A stretch of DNA of 64,000 nucleotides from Nesterenkonia xinjiangensis (GTDB lineage Bacteria; Actinomycetota; Actinomycetes; Actinomycetales; Micrococcaceae). How positions within the stretch are numbered: position 1 is the first letter of the stretch; each line of letters begins with the position of its first letter. Under the pieces are notes generated by a model. It was not told where the DNA came from, ran no database searches, and worked only from the letters and a program-made list of their open reading frames with translations. This document shows, in pieces, positions 8,784 to 17,026 of the stretch. The translations under genes and the position numbers were made by a program. The stretch covers positions 372,001-436,000 of the forward strand of contig NZ_JACCFY010000001.1 of NCBI RefSeq assembly GCF_013410745.1, given 5' to 3'.

Positions 8784-9722
8784 TCAGAGGTGGTTCCAGG
8801 CATCGCGGATGATGTCCTCCAGGCTGTGCCGCGGCTGCCAGCCGAGCACCTCCCGGGCCTTCTGCCCGGACGCCACCAGGGTGGCCGGGTCACCGGCGCG
8901 CCGGGGGTGCTCCTCCACGGGCACGCTGCGGCCGGTCACCCGTTCGACGGCGTCGATCACCTCGCGCACGCTGGAGCCCACCCCGGTGCCCAGGTTGAAG
9001 ATCTCGTGGGTGCCGGGTGCCACCCACTCCATGGCCTGCAGGTGTGCGGCGGCCAGGTCCAGGATGTGGATGTAGTCGCGGACCGCAGTGCCGTCGGGGG
9101 TCGGATAGTCGGTGCCGAAGAGCTTCGCGGTGTCGCCGTGGCCCGCGGCGGCCTTGAGCAGGTTCGGGATCAGATGGGTTTCGGGGTCGTGCCGTTCGGA
9201 GAGCCCGTCGCTGGCCCCGCCCACGTTGAAGTACCGCAGGCTGACCGCGGCCAGCCCGTGGGCCTTCGCCTCGGCACTGAGCATGTGGTCGATGGCGAGC
9301 TTGGAGGCCCCATAGGGGTTGATCGGCGCGGCCGGGTGGTCCTCGGCGATGGTCTCGGTGAGCGGGCTGCCGTACACCGCGGCGGTGGAGGAGAACACCA
9401 TGCGCCGCACCCCGGCGGCGCGCATCGCGTCGATCAGCCCCAGCGAGGCGACGACATTGCCGTGCCAGTAGCGCTCGGGGTGCTCCACCGACTCCCCCAC
9501 CAGCGACTTCGCCGCGAGGTGGATGACGGCGTCGACGCTGGGGTCCAGCACCTCTGCGGCGTCCTCCAGTCCACCCGGGTGCCAGATGGCCCCAGGCAGC
9601 ACTGAGTCGGCATGTCCCTTGGAGAGGTCATCGAGCACGATCACCTCGTGTCCGGCGCGCAACAGCTGTTGGGCCACCACACTGCCGATGTAGCCGGCGC
9701 CGCCGGTCACCAGAACCTTCAT
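8784..9722 (-). CDS. galE: UDP-glucose 4-epimerase
   Basis: Extended short-chain dehydrogenase that interconverts UDP-glucose and UDP-galactose, supplying galactosyl units for surface glycans. Seen: the NAD-binding VTGGAGYIGS at the N-terminus, the catalytic YGASK (YxxxK), and the NVGGASDG and RDYIHILDLA motifs typical of GalE. The start at 9722 (MKVLVTGG) has GAGGAG 7 nt upstream; upstream in-frame codons add a non-conserved tail. At 312 aa it is slightly short for the family. It is divergent from the glycosyltransferase operon and plausibly serves it. Confidence 0.94.
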   Translation of the reverse strand: MKVLVTGGAGYIGSVVAQQLLRAGHEVIVLDDLSKGHADSVLPGAIWHPGGLEDAAEVLDPSVDAVIHLAAKSLVGESVEHPERYWHGNVVASLGLIDAMRAAGVRRMVFSSTAAVYGSPLTETIAEDHPAAPINPYGASKLAIDHMLSAEAKAHGLAAVSLRYFNVGGASDGLSERHDPETHLIPNLLKAAAGHGDTAKLFGTDYPTPDGTAVRDYIHILDLAAAHLQAMEWVAPGTHEIFNLGTGVGSSVREVIDAVERVTGRSVPVEEHPRRAGDPATLVASGQKAREVLGWQPRHSLEDIIRDAWNHL

Positions 9723-9805
9723 CCGTGCTCTCCTCGGGGTCGTCGTCAGCGGCCCACAGCTAGGGGCTGCGCTCTGTTCCATCACAGGAATTCGTCGTCT
9801 GCCCC

Positions 9806-9834
9806 ATCACAGTCTCTGGAAGGACTCTACACAA
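9806..9834 (-). promoter_or_regulatory. Putative galE promoter
   Basis: On the minus strand TTGTGT (9829-9834) and TGTGAT (9806-9811) are spaced exactly 17 bp. A 9-bp direct repeat (TCTCTGGAA at 9813-9821 and 9838-9846) overlaps the spacer and may be a regulator site. Confidence 0.4.
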
Positions 9835-9964
9835 GAATCTCTGGAACCAACAGAAGTCGACATTTTCCCACAATCCTTGCCATGGTCACTCGGTGAGCCC
9901 ACAGTGCCACGACAGCCTGGGCCCGACGGGCGGGGCTGACTCGCAAGACATGGCCCGGCATCCG

Positions 9965-10008
9965 TCTCATGAACTCCTCATGTGCTTCTCATCGTTCTCT
10001 CATGAACA
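9965..10008 (+). promoter_or_regulatory. Four 11-bp-period direct repeats, OmpR/PhoB/PhoP-type site
   Basis: The hexamer TCTCAT (once CCTCAT) starts at 9965, 9976, 9987 and 9998, exactly 11 bp apart. Units 1 and 4 match over 10 bp (TCTCATGAAC). Tandem 11-bp units upstream of a -10 are the hallmark of OmpR/PhoB-family operators, including actinobacterial PhoP boxes. The array ends 24 bp before the GATACT -10 at 10033-10038, which lacks a -35, as expected of an activator-dependent promoter. Confidence 0.55.
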
Positions 10009-10032
10009 AGCCCGAGTCTGGACAGCGATGAC

Positions 10033-10038
10033 GATACT
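10033..10038 (+). promoter_or_regulatory. Putative -10 of the glycosyltransferase/ABC operon
   Basis: GATACT lies 39 bp before the ATG at 10078. No recognisable -35 lies at the expected distance; the 11-bp repeats occupy the activator position instead. Elsewhere in the 9723-10077 gap I see only the galE promoter and no further gene. Confidence 0.4.
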
Positions 10039-10077
10039 CGCACCGACGTCCCGATTGGACCTGCTGAGAGGGCACCC

Positions 10078-11292
10078 ATGAGCATCACGATCGCCATGTA
10101 CTCCCATGATTCCGTGGGCTTGGGCCATGCCCGCCGCAACCGTGCGATCGCCCACGCCCTGGCAGCCGACCTGCCGCGGCTCACCGGTGAGACGGTGGGC
10201 GGGCTGCTCATCGCCGGGCATCCCGACGCCGCCCGGGACTCCCTGCCGGCAGGCTGGGATTGGCTGGTGCTGCCGGGGTTCACCCACACCACCGCCGGGT
10301 ACGCGGCCCGGAGGATGAGCCTGCCGGCCGAGCAGATGTCTGCGCTGCGCGGCGCCACGGTGGCCGCCGCGGTCGACGCCGTCTCCCCCGACCTGTTCAT
10401 CGCCGATCGCCACCCCTTTGGCGTGGGAGGGGAGCTCACCGAGGCGCTGGATCTGCTGCGCGGCAGGCCTGACTGCCGCACCGTGCTCGGACTGCGCGAC
10501 GTCCTCGACGCCCCTGAGGCGGCAGGACGTGAATGGGACGCCGTCGGCGGCGCCGAGCGGGTCGCCGAGGCCTACGACCAGATGTGGATCTACGGCGATG
10601 CCGCTGTCTACGATCCGCGCCGCACCGGGGAGATACCGGCCGCCCTGGCGGCGAAAGGGCGCACCACCGGCTACCTCGCCCATGGCAGGCCCGATGACGA
10701 CGGCGCTCCAGCCGCCCGGCCCTATGTGCTCACCATGGTCGGCGGCGGCTCCGACGGGGCACACATCGCCCTGGCGTCCGCGCTATCCGAGCCTCCGGCG
10801 GGACACCGGCACCTCATCGTGACCGGGCCGCAGATGCCCACCGAGGACGTCGCGCGGATCCGCGAGGCCGTGGACCGCCGCCAGGAGTCCAGCCCCGGCC
10901 GGGGCGGGGAGCCGCGGGTGCAGGTGCTGCGCAGCGCGGGCAACGTGCCGGCACTGGTCCGCGACGCAACCGCCGTCGTCTCGATGGCCGGATACAACTC
11001 GGTGGCCGAGGTCATGGCCACCACGACGCCGGCTCTGCTGGTCCCCCGTCACACCCGCCGCGCGGAGCAGCCACGACGCACCGCGGCCCTGGCCGCCATC
11101 GGAGCCCTCGACTCCCTGCCCGCTGTGGAACTGAGTCCGCAGGCGCTGACCCGCTGGCTCGCCGGCGCCGTGAACCGCCGCACCCCGCGCGACCAGGTGG
11201 ACCTCGACGGGCTCACCCGCGTAGGGGGCTTCGCGGCCGAGCTGATCGGCGCAGCCCGCACCACCCCGACGGAGGTACCCGCCCATGCCTGA
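10078..11292 (+). CDS. GT-B glycosyltransferase, MurG/GT28-like
   Basis: 404-aa protein resembling predicted glycosyltransferases of the MurG-like GT28 group (COG4671 type). The N-terminal Rossmann half opens with MYSHDSVGLGHARRNRAIA, where the GLGH motif is typical, and contains PDLFIADRHPFG. The C-terminal half has VVSMAGYNSVAEVMATTTPALLVPR, the donor-binding GYNS-x-E motif shared with MurG and related enzymes. GAGAGGG lies 6 nt before the ATG. It is first in a run of overlapping genes (the next overlaps by 8 nt). Donor and acceptor are unknown. Confidence 0.8.
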   Translation: MSITIAMYSHDSVGLGHARRNRAIAHALAADLPRLTGETVGGLLIAGHPDAARDSLPAGWDWLVLPGFTHTTAGYAARRMSLPAEQMSALRGATVAAAVDAVSPDLFIADRHPFGVGGELTEALDLLRGRPDCRTVLGLRDVLDAPEAAGREWDAVGGAERVAEAYDQMWIYGDAAVYDPRRTGEIPAALAAKGRTTGYLAHGRPDDDGAPAARPYVLTMVGGGSDGAHIALASALSEPPAGHRHLIVTGPQMPTEDVARIREAVDRRQESSPGRGGEPRVQVLRSAGNVPALVRDATAVVSMAGYNSVAEVMATTTPALLVPRHTRRAEQPRRTAALAAIGALDSLPAVELSPQALTRWLAGAVNRRTPRDQVDLDGLTRVGGFAAELIGAARTTPTEVPAHA

Positions 11293-12520
11293 ATCGACCA
11301 CGCCCGTCGTCGGCTACGTGCTGAAGATGTATCCGCGCTTCTCCGAGACCTTCGTGGTCTCGGAGATCCTGGCCCGCGAGGCCCAGGGCGAGCAGATCGT
11401 GATCTTCTCCCTGCGTCCCACCACGGACAGCCGCTTCCATCCGGAGCTGGCCCGAGTGCAGGCCCCGGTGATCCACGTGCCGCGCCCCAGCTCGGCCACC
11501 CGCCTGTGGGACGCTCTCAGCTCCGGGCCGGCGTCGGGCGTGGCCGCAGCCTGGGAGGAGCTGCGCCGGCACAGCCATGACGACGCCGCCCAGGCGGTCG
11601 CCGTCGCCCGGCTGGCCCGCGAGCACGGGGTCACGCACCTCCACGCCCATTTCGCCTCGGTGGCGACCACGGTGGCACGGCTGGCCGGGCGCATCGCCGG
11701 GCTGCCCTACTCCTTCACCGCGCACGCCAAGGACATCTTCCACCAGGACGTGGACCCTACGGACCTGGAGGCCAAGCTCGCCGACGCCCACCACGCGATC
11801 ACCATCAGCGAGTACAACCTGGCCGACCTCCGCCGTCGGTTCCCTCAAGCCACCGGCACTCTGCATCTGGTGCGCAACGGCCTGGAGCTGGAACGCTTCC
11901 CCTTCACCCCCGACAGGCCCCAAGCCACCGACGTCCCGCCGCGTCTGCTCGCGGTGGGGCGCCTGGTGGAGAAGAAGGGCTTCCGTCTGCTGATCGAAGC
12001 AGTGGACGTGCTGCGCTCCCGTGACCTCGACGTCAGCGCAGACATCGCCGGCGACGGACCGCTTGCCGAGGAGCTGGCCGCGGAGATCACGCTCCGCGGG
12101 CTGGACGACCGCATCCGCCTGCTGGGCCCGCTCACCCAGGCGGAGCTCTCGAAGCGTCTCGGAACCGACGACGTCTTCGTCGCCCCCTTCGTGGTCGGCA
12201 CCGACGGCAATGCCGATGGGCTGCCCACCGTGCTGCTGGAGGCGATGGCCCGCGGCATCCGCTGCGTGGCCGCCGACGTCACCGCCGTCGGCGAGGTGGT
12301 CGTCCCGGGCGAGACCGGGTGGCTGGTGCCCAGTGACGATGCCCCCGCCCTGGCCGATGCGATCCAGGAGGCCGTGGCTGAGGCATCCGCGGAGGGCCAG
12401 ATGGTCCGTCGGGCCCGCGCTCTGGTGGAGGAGCTCTTCGCCTCCCGCCGTCAGGCCGCCGCCCTGCGCGCCCTGGTGCCCGTGGAGCGCCCCTCCGTGT
12501 CCGCCGGAGGTGCCCGATGA
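11285..12520 (+). CDS. Glycosyltransferase family 4 (exopolysaccharide type)
   Basis: GT-B retaining glycosyltransferase of 411 aa, close in layout to WcaL/AmsK-like colanic-acid enzymes. Seen: the N-terminal YVLKMYPRFSETFVVSEIL motif of that group, LHAHFASVAT, FTAHAKDIF, and a C-terminal GRLVEKKGFRLLIEA followed by an E-x7-E-like segment GLPTVLLEAMARGIRCVA. It overlaps the previous gene by 8 nt and the next by 4 nt (ATGA). Probably adds a sugar from a nucleotide donor to a lipid- or glycan-linked acceptor at the cytoplasmic face. Confidence 0.88.
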   Translation: MPESTTPVVGYVLKMYPRFSETFVVSEILAREAQGEQIVIFSLRPTTDSRFHPELARVQAPVIHVPRPSSATRLWDALSSGPASGVAAAWEELRRHSHDDAAQAVAVARLAREHGVTHLHAHFASVATTVARLAGRIAGLPYSFTAHAKDIFHQDVDPTDLEAKLADAHHAITISEYNLADLRRRFPQATGTLHLVRNGLELERFPFTPDRPQATDVPPRLLAVGRLVEKKGFRLLIEAVDVLRSRDLDVSADIAGDGPLAEELAAEITLRGLDDRIRLLGPLTQAELSKRLGTDDVFVAPFVVGTDGNADGLPTVLLEAMARGIRCVAADVTAVGEVVVPGETGWLVPSDDAPALADAIQEAVAEASAEGQMVRRARALVEELFASRRQAAALRALVPVERPSVSAGGAR

Positions 12521-13719
12521 GGATCGCCTATCTGCTCGCTGACCCGGGCATCGGCGTCTTCGGCACTAAGGGAGCCTGCGTGCACGTCCAGGAGATGGTC
12601 CGCGCCCTGCGGTCCCACAACCACGAGGTGACCGTCTATTGCACCAAGCGTGGGGACCGCCCAGGCCGGCCGGAGACCGAATCCGTCCCAGACGACCTGG
12701 CGGACCTGCCGGTGGTGGTCATCCCGGTGCCCGGGGCCAGGGACGCCGCGGCACGGGAAGCCGCCGTGGCGCAGGCCGCCGAGCAGATGGCCCGCCTGGC
12801 CGCCGCCGACGGCGCCGAAGCCGCCTATGAGCGCTACTCGCTGTTCTCCGAGGCCGGAGCCCGGCTGGTCGAGCTGACCGGCGTCCCGCTGGCGGTGGAG
12901 GTCAATGCCCCGCTGATCGAGGAGCAGCGTGACCATCGCACCCTCCACGACGAGACGACGGCCTGGAGCGCCACCCGCCGCACCTTCGCCGCCGCCGACG
13001 TCGTCTCCTGCGTCTCCGAGCCGGTGGCCCGCTGGGTGGCGCGGGTGGAGCCCTCCGCGCAGGTCGCCGTCATCCCCAACGGCGTCAACACCGAGCGGAT
13101 CCGCCCGCAGGCCGAGGACCAGGCAGGTCAGGCCACGAGACCGTTCACCATCGGTTTCGTCGGCACCCTGAAACCCTGGCACGGCACCGAGATGCTGCTG
13201 CGCGCCGTGGCGACGGCCAGCGGCCGCGAACCGGGCGGCTGGCGGCTGGAGATCTGCGGGTACGGACCGGAGCTGGCCCGGCTGCGCGCCCTGGCCGAGG
13301 AGCTCGGGCTCGAGGGCACCGTGCACTTCCTGGGAGCCGTGCCCCCGGCGCGGATCCCGCGGATCCTCGAGGGCTTCGACGTCGCTGTGGCCCCGTATCC
13401 GCGGCCCGCCTCCGGCGAGCACTATTTCTCCCCGCTGAAGGTCTACGAGTACCTCGCCGCCCAGGTCGCCGTGGTGGCCTCCGCCGTCGGGGACCTGCCC
13501 GAGGTGCTCGGCCACGGCTCCTGCGGCCTGCTCGTCAGCCCCGGCGACGTCGACGCGCTGGCCAACGCATTGGACCAGCTCGCCCGCCACCCCGAGCTGC
13601 GGGCCCGGCTGGCCGCCGCCGGCCGCGCCGCCGTCGTGGCCGAGCACAGCTGGCACCGCCGCTGCGCACAGCTGCTCACGATGCTCGGACACCGCCCCCA
13701 GGCGGTGATCCCCGGATGA
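12517..13719 (+). CDS. Glycosyltransferase family 4
   Basis: 400-aa GT-B glycosyltransferase. Seen: an N-terminal AYLLADPGIGVFGTKGACVHVQEM segment with the glycine-rich acceptor loop, YERYSLFSEAGARL, the linker VIPNGVNTERIRP, FVGTLKPWHGTEMLL, and the donor-site EGFDVAVAPYP and FSPLKVYEYLAAQVAVVAS motifs. ATGA overlaps join it to the genes on both sides. It is more like GT4 enzymes of antibiotic or exopolysaccharide gene sets than like cell-wall MurG. Substrate unknown. Confidence 0.86.
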   Translation: MRIAYLLADPGIGVFGTKGACVHVQEMVRALRSHNHEVTVYCTKRGDRPGRPETESVPDDLADLPVVVIPVPGARDAAAREAAVAQAAEQMARLAAADGAEAAYERYSLFSEAGARLVELTGVPLAVEVNAPLIEEQRDHRTLHDETTAWSATRRTFAAADVVSCVSEPVARWVARVEPSAQVAVIPNGVNTERIRPQAEDQAGQATRPFTIGFVGTLKPWHGTEMLLRAVATASGREPGGWRLEICGYGPELARLRALAEELGLEGTVHFLGAVPPARIPRILEGFDVAVAPYPRPASGEHYFSPLKVYEYLAAQVAVVASAVGDLPEVLGHGSCGLLVSPGDVDALANALDQLARHPELRARLAAAGRAAVVAEHSWHRRCAQLLTMLGHRPQAVIPG

Positions 13720-15641
13720 GCGCCGCCTCTGCCTCCGCCCGCCGCCAGCACCGCCGGGCCGTCTCCCGCACACTGCGGATGCTGGTCCCACATCTGGGAG
13801 AGCACAAGCTGCTCATCGCACTGGGGCTGCTCGCCCTGGCCGGCGACGTCGCGTTCCGCATCCTGGAGCCCTGGCCGGTGAAGTTCGCCGTCGACGCCGT
13901 CACGGAGGCCCTCGGTGCCCGTCTGGCGGAGACCACCGGGATCGCCGGCGACGTCTCCACCACAGTGGTGCTGTGGGCGCTGCTGCTGGCCGGCATCGTG
14001 GGGGGACGGGCGGTGTGCAACTACATCTCCACGATCGCCTTCGCCAAGACCGGGGTGAAGGTGGTGACCCGCCTGCGCACGAGGGTCTTCGACCACGTCC
14101 AGTCGCTGTCCCTGCGCTACCACTCCACTGCCTCGGTGGGAGACACCTCCCAGCGTCTGGTGGGAGACATGGGGCGGCTGCAGGAGGTCGCCGTCACGGC
14201 CGGACTGCCCCTGGTGGGCAATGTGATGACCCTGCTGGCGCTCTTCGTGGTGGTCATCATCATGAACCCGACCCTCTCCCTGGTGGTGCTGGTGACCGCC
14301 GGCCTGTACTTCCTCATCTCCCGAGTCTCCTCGCCGAAGATCTCCTCAGCCTCCCGGGACACCCGCAAGGGCGAGGGCCGGTTGGTCGGCGACGCCGCTG
14401 AGGCGCTGGCCGCCATCCGGGTGGTGCAGGCCTACGGACTGGAGGACACCGTGGCCGCGGGGTTCGCCGCAGGCAACGCCCAGGCGCTCAAGGCCGGGAT
14501 CAGAGCCCGGAAGCTCGCCGCCCGCCTGGAACGCTCCACCGATGTGCTCGTCGGAGTCTCCACCGCAGTGGTGCTCGGCTTCGGCGGCTGGCAGGTGCTG
14601 CGCGGGGTGATGACCCCCGGTGACATGGTGCTGTTCCTGATGTACCTGAAGATCGCGATGAAGCCGCTGCGAGACATGGCCAAGTACACCGGACGCATCG
14701 CGCGGGCGGCCGCCTCCGGCGAGCGCATCGCGGATCTCATGGACGAGCCGGTGGAGATCACGGATCCGGACCCTGCCCTGCCCATGGGCCGAGTCAGCGG
14801 CGACGTCGCGTTCTACCGGGTGAGCGCCCGCGACGGCCATGGTCGGGAGCTGTTCCGGGACCTGAGCCTGCATCTTCCCGCCGGGCAGCGGGTCGGGCTG
14901 CTGGGCCCCTCCGGGTCGGGGAAGTCCACGCTGGCCGGTTACCTGCTGCGCCTGGCCGACCCTGACGAGGGAGCGGTGCTGGTGGACGGTTGCGACACCC
15001 GCCGCGTCCGCCGAGAGGACCTGCGCCGCAACATGGCCATCCTGCTGCAGGAGTCGGTGCTCTTCGCGACCACGGTGCGCGAGAACATCCGCTACGGGCG
15101 GCTCGAGGCCACCGACGACGAGGTCGAGCAGGCCGCGCGGCGGTCGGGGGCCCACGATTTCGTCACCGCGCTGCCCCAGGGCTACGAGACGGTGCTCGGA
15201 GCCCGCGGCGACACCCTCTCCGGCGGGCAGCGGCAGCGTATCGCCATCGCCCGGGCACTGGTCCGCGACGCCCCGATCGTGATCCTCGACGAGGCCACCA
15301 CCGGCCTGGATCCCGCCTCTCGAGATCTCGTGGAGTCCTCCCTTCAGGAGCTGACCCGGGGGCGGACCACAGTCGCCATCACGCATGATCTCAGCACTCT
15401 CCAAGGTGTGGACCGCATACTCTGGCTTCAGGATGGTCGCATCGTCGAGGACGGCTCCCCGGAGGAGCTGCTCGCTCACGAGGGCAGCCGAGTCGCTCGC
15501 TGGGCCGCGGCCCAGCGGGAGTCCTCCGCCCAAGAGGAAGCCGGGCGGACTCCGGCAGAGGCCATCCACGGAACGGCGGAGACCCCCGCGGTGCAGCAGC
15601 AGCCGGAGGGGACCGCCCAGGACGAGAGGGCCAACGCGTGA
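13716..15641 (+). CDS. ABC exporter, fused permease and ATP-binding subunit
   Basis: Half-transporter of 641 aa: a six-helix type IV ABC membrane domain (about residues 20-320) followed by one nucleotide-binding domain. Seen: Walker A GLLGPSGSGKSTLAGY, Q-loop ILLQESVLFATTVRENI, signature LSGGQRQRIAIARAL, Walker B IVILDEATTGLDPAS and the H-loop AITHDLSTL. About 50 polar residues form the C-tail. It would work as a homodimer exporting a lipid-linked or peptide product. Its position between three glycosyltransferases and two kinases in one translationally coupled operon suggests it flips or exports the glycoconjugate they make. Confidence 0.88.
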   Translation: MSAASASARRQHRRAVSRTLRMLVPHLGEHKLLIALGLLALAGDVAFRILEPWPVKFAVDAVTEALGARLAETTGIAGDVSTTVVLWALLLAGIVGGRAVCNYISTIAFAKTGVKVVTRLRTRVFDHVQSLSLRYHSTASVGDTSQRLVGDMGRLQEVAVTAGLPLVGNVMTLLALFVVVIIMNPTLSLVVLVTAGLYFLISRVSSPKISSASRDTRKGEGRLVGDAAEALAAIRVVQAYGLEDTVAAGFAAGNAQALKAGIRARKLAARLERSTDVLVGVSTAVVLGFGGWQVLRGVMTPGDMVLFLMYLKIAMKPLRDMAKYTGRIARAAASGERIADLMDEPVEITDPDPALPMGRVSGDVAFYRVSARDGHGRELFRDLSLHLPAGQRVGLLGPSGSGKSTLAGYLLRLADPDEGAVLVDGCDTRRVRREDLRRNMAILLQESVLFATTVRENIRYGRLEATDDEVEQAARRSGAHDFVTALPQGYETVLGARGDTLSGGQRQRIAIARALVRDAPIVILDEATTGLDPASRDLVESSLQELTRGRTTVAITHDLSTLQGVDRILWLQDGRIVEDGSPEELLAHEGSRVARWAAAQRESSAQEEAGRTPAEAIHGTAETPAVQQQPEGTAQDERANA

Positions 15642-17026
15642 CCGCTTCACGAGCCGCATCCCAGGACCTGCCCCGGGGCGCACAGCAGATCGGCGAGGCC
15701 TCATCCGCCTCGATCGACGAGCTGGAGACCCCCATGGAGTCCCCGGAGATCCCCGCCGGCGCCGCCGATCCGGACGAACAGCTCGCGCAGGCCTCCCACC
15801 TGACGATTCCGGTGCCGCCGGTGAAGGTCCGCGCCCCGCGGGCCGCGGACGCCGACGCCGCCGTCGCCGCCCTCACGCACCTGCAGCATGCTGAGGGCCT
15901 GTTCGACGACGACGCCCTCTCCTCCTGGTTGGGCTTCCCCGTGCACGGACGCCATGTCCGGATCAAGCCCGAGCGCAGCGTGCTCATGGCCTGGGAGCGC
16001 ACCGACGGGGACCGATCCGCACCGGACGGCGCCGACGGACCCGCCCAGCACGGCTGGACGGAGGTGTCCCTGGACACCGACAAGTACGCCAAGACCCTCG
16101 CCCGCGCCGAACGGGTGGGGCGGCAGCTGACCATCCACCGGGAGGACCCGGTGTACCTCGTCTCGGGGTCGATGTGGTCGGACCGGATGCTGGGCCGCGA
16201 GCTGGCCGAGGCCCAGGACGCGCTCGGCCCCGAGGTTCCCTGGCAGGTGCTGCGCTACAACCCAGGGCGCCGGGTGGTCGCCGGCGTGCAGCTCGAGGGC
16301 GCACAGCATGTGGTGCGGGTGAGCGCCGGCGAGGTTGCTCCCCAGCTGGCGGCGGCCGACCGGTGGCGTCGGCTGGGGGTCCCCATGGAGCCGATGCAGC
16401 CCCTCGGTGAACGCGGGACCGCGGTCATCTCCCCGCGGTGGGGTCTGGGTGATCTCCTGCAGCACCCCGTGGGAGCCGCCGCCGAGACTGCCGGAATCGT
16501 CTTCGGTGAGCTCCACACCCGCTCCTCGGAGCTCGAGGTGCAGCCCGACAGCGTGCTGATCCCGGAGGTCGCCGAGGCCGTGCATGCCATCGGGCTGGTG
16601 GCCCCGTGGCTGGGGCAGCGGGCGGACATGTTGGCAGAGATGCTCTCCCCGCAGCTGGAGGACCTCGGCGAGACCGACGAGCTGGTGGAGCTCCATGGCG
16701 ACCTCTCCCCCGACCAGGTGCTGGTCTCCGACCTCGACGGCTCGCGAGTGCGGATCATCGATCTGGACCGAGCCGGCCGGGGGCCGGCGATGCGTGATGT
16801 CGGCTCCTGGGTCGCCTCCTGCCGGGCGGCCGACCATGTGGAGCTGGCCGACGCGTTCCTGCACGGTTATCGCGAGGTGGCGCCGATCGATGAGGATTCG
16901 CAGGCCGCCTGGGAGGCGTATGCGCATCTGCGCGCCGCCTTGGACTCCTTCCGCCGTCGGGAGGCGAACTGGCCCCAGCAGGCCTCCCGGCGCATGTCGA
17001 TGGCCGAGCGGGCGCTGCAGAGATGA
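15638..17026 (+). CDS. APH-fold phosphotransferase (first of a pair)
   Basis: 462-aa protein of the aminoglycoside phosphotransferase / choline-kinase superfamily. The Brenner-like catalytic loop ELHGDLSPDQVLV and metal-binding IIDLDRAGRGPAMRDVGSW lie near residues 355-390. The N-terminal 70 residues are low complexity. It begins with a GTG in a GTGA overlap with the ABC gene and ends in an ATGA overlap with the second kinase-like gene. The family phosphorylates small molecules or sugars with ATP. Here it may activate or modify a sugar of the operon's glycoconjugate; no antibiotic-resistance role is implied. Confidence 0.75.
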   Translation: MTASRAASQDLPRGAQQIGEASSASIDELETPMESPEIPAGAADPDEQLAQASHLTIPVPPVKVRAPRAADADAAVAALTHLQHAEGLFDDDALSSWLGFPVHGRHVRIKPERSVLMAWERTDGDRSAPDGADGPAQHGWTEVSLDTDKYAKTLARAERVGRQLTIHREDPVYLVSGSMWSDRMLGRELAEAQDALGPEVPWQVLRYNPGRRVVAGVQLEGAQHVVRVSAGEVAPQLAAADRWRRLGVPMEPMQPLGERGTAVISPRWGLGDLLQHPVGAAAETAGIVFGELHTRSSELEVQPDSVLIPEVAEAVHAIGLVAPWLGQRADMLAEMLSPQLEDLGETDELVELHGDLSPDQVLVSDLDGSRVRIIDLDRAGRGPAMRDVGSWVASCRAADHVELADAFLHGYREVAPIDEDSQAAWEAYAHLRAALDSFRRREANWPQQASRRMSMAERALQR

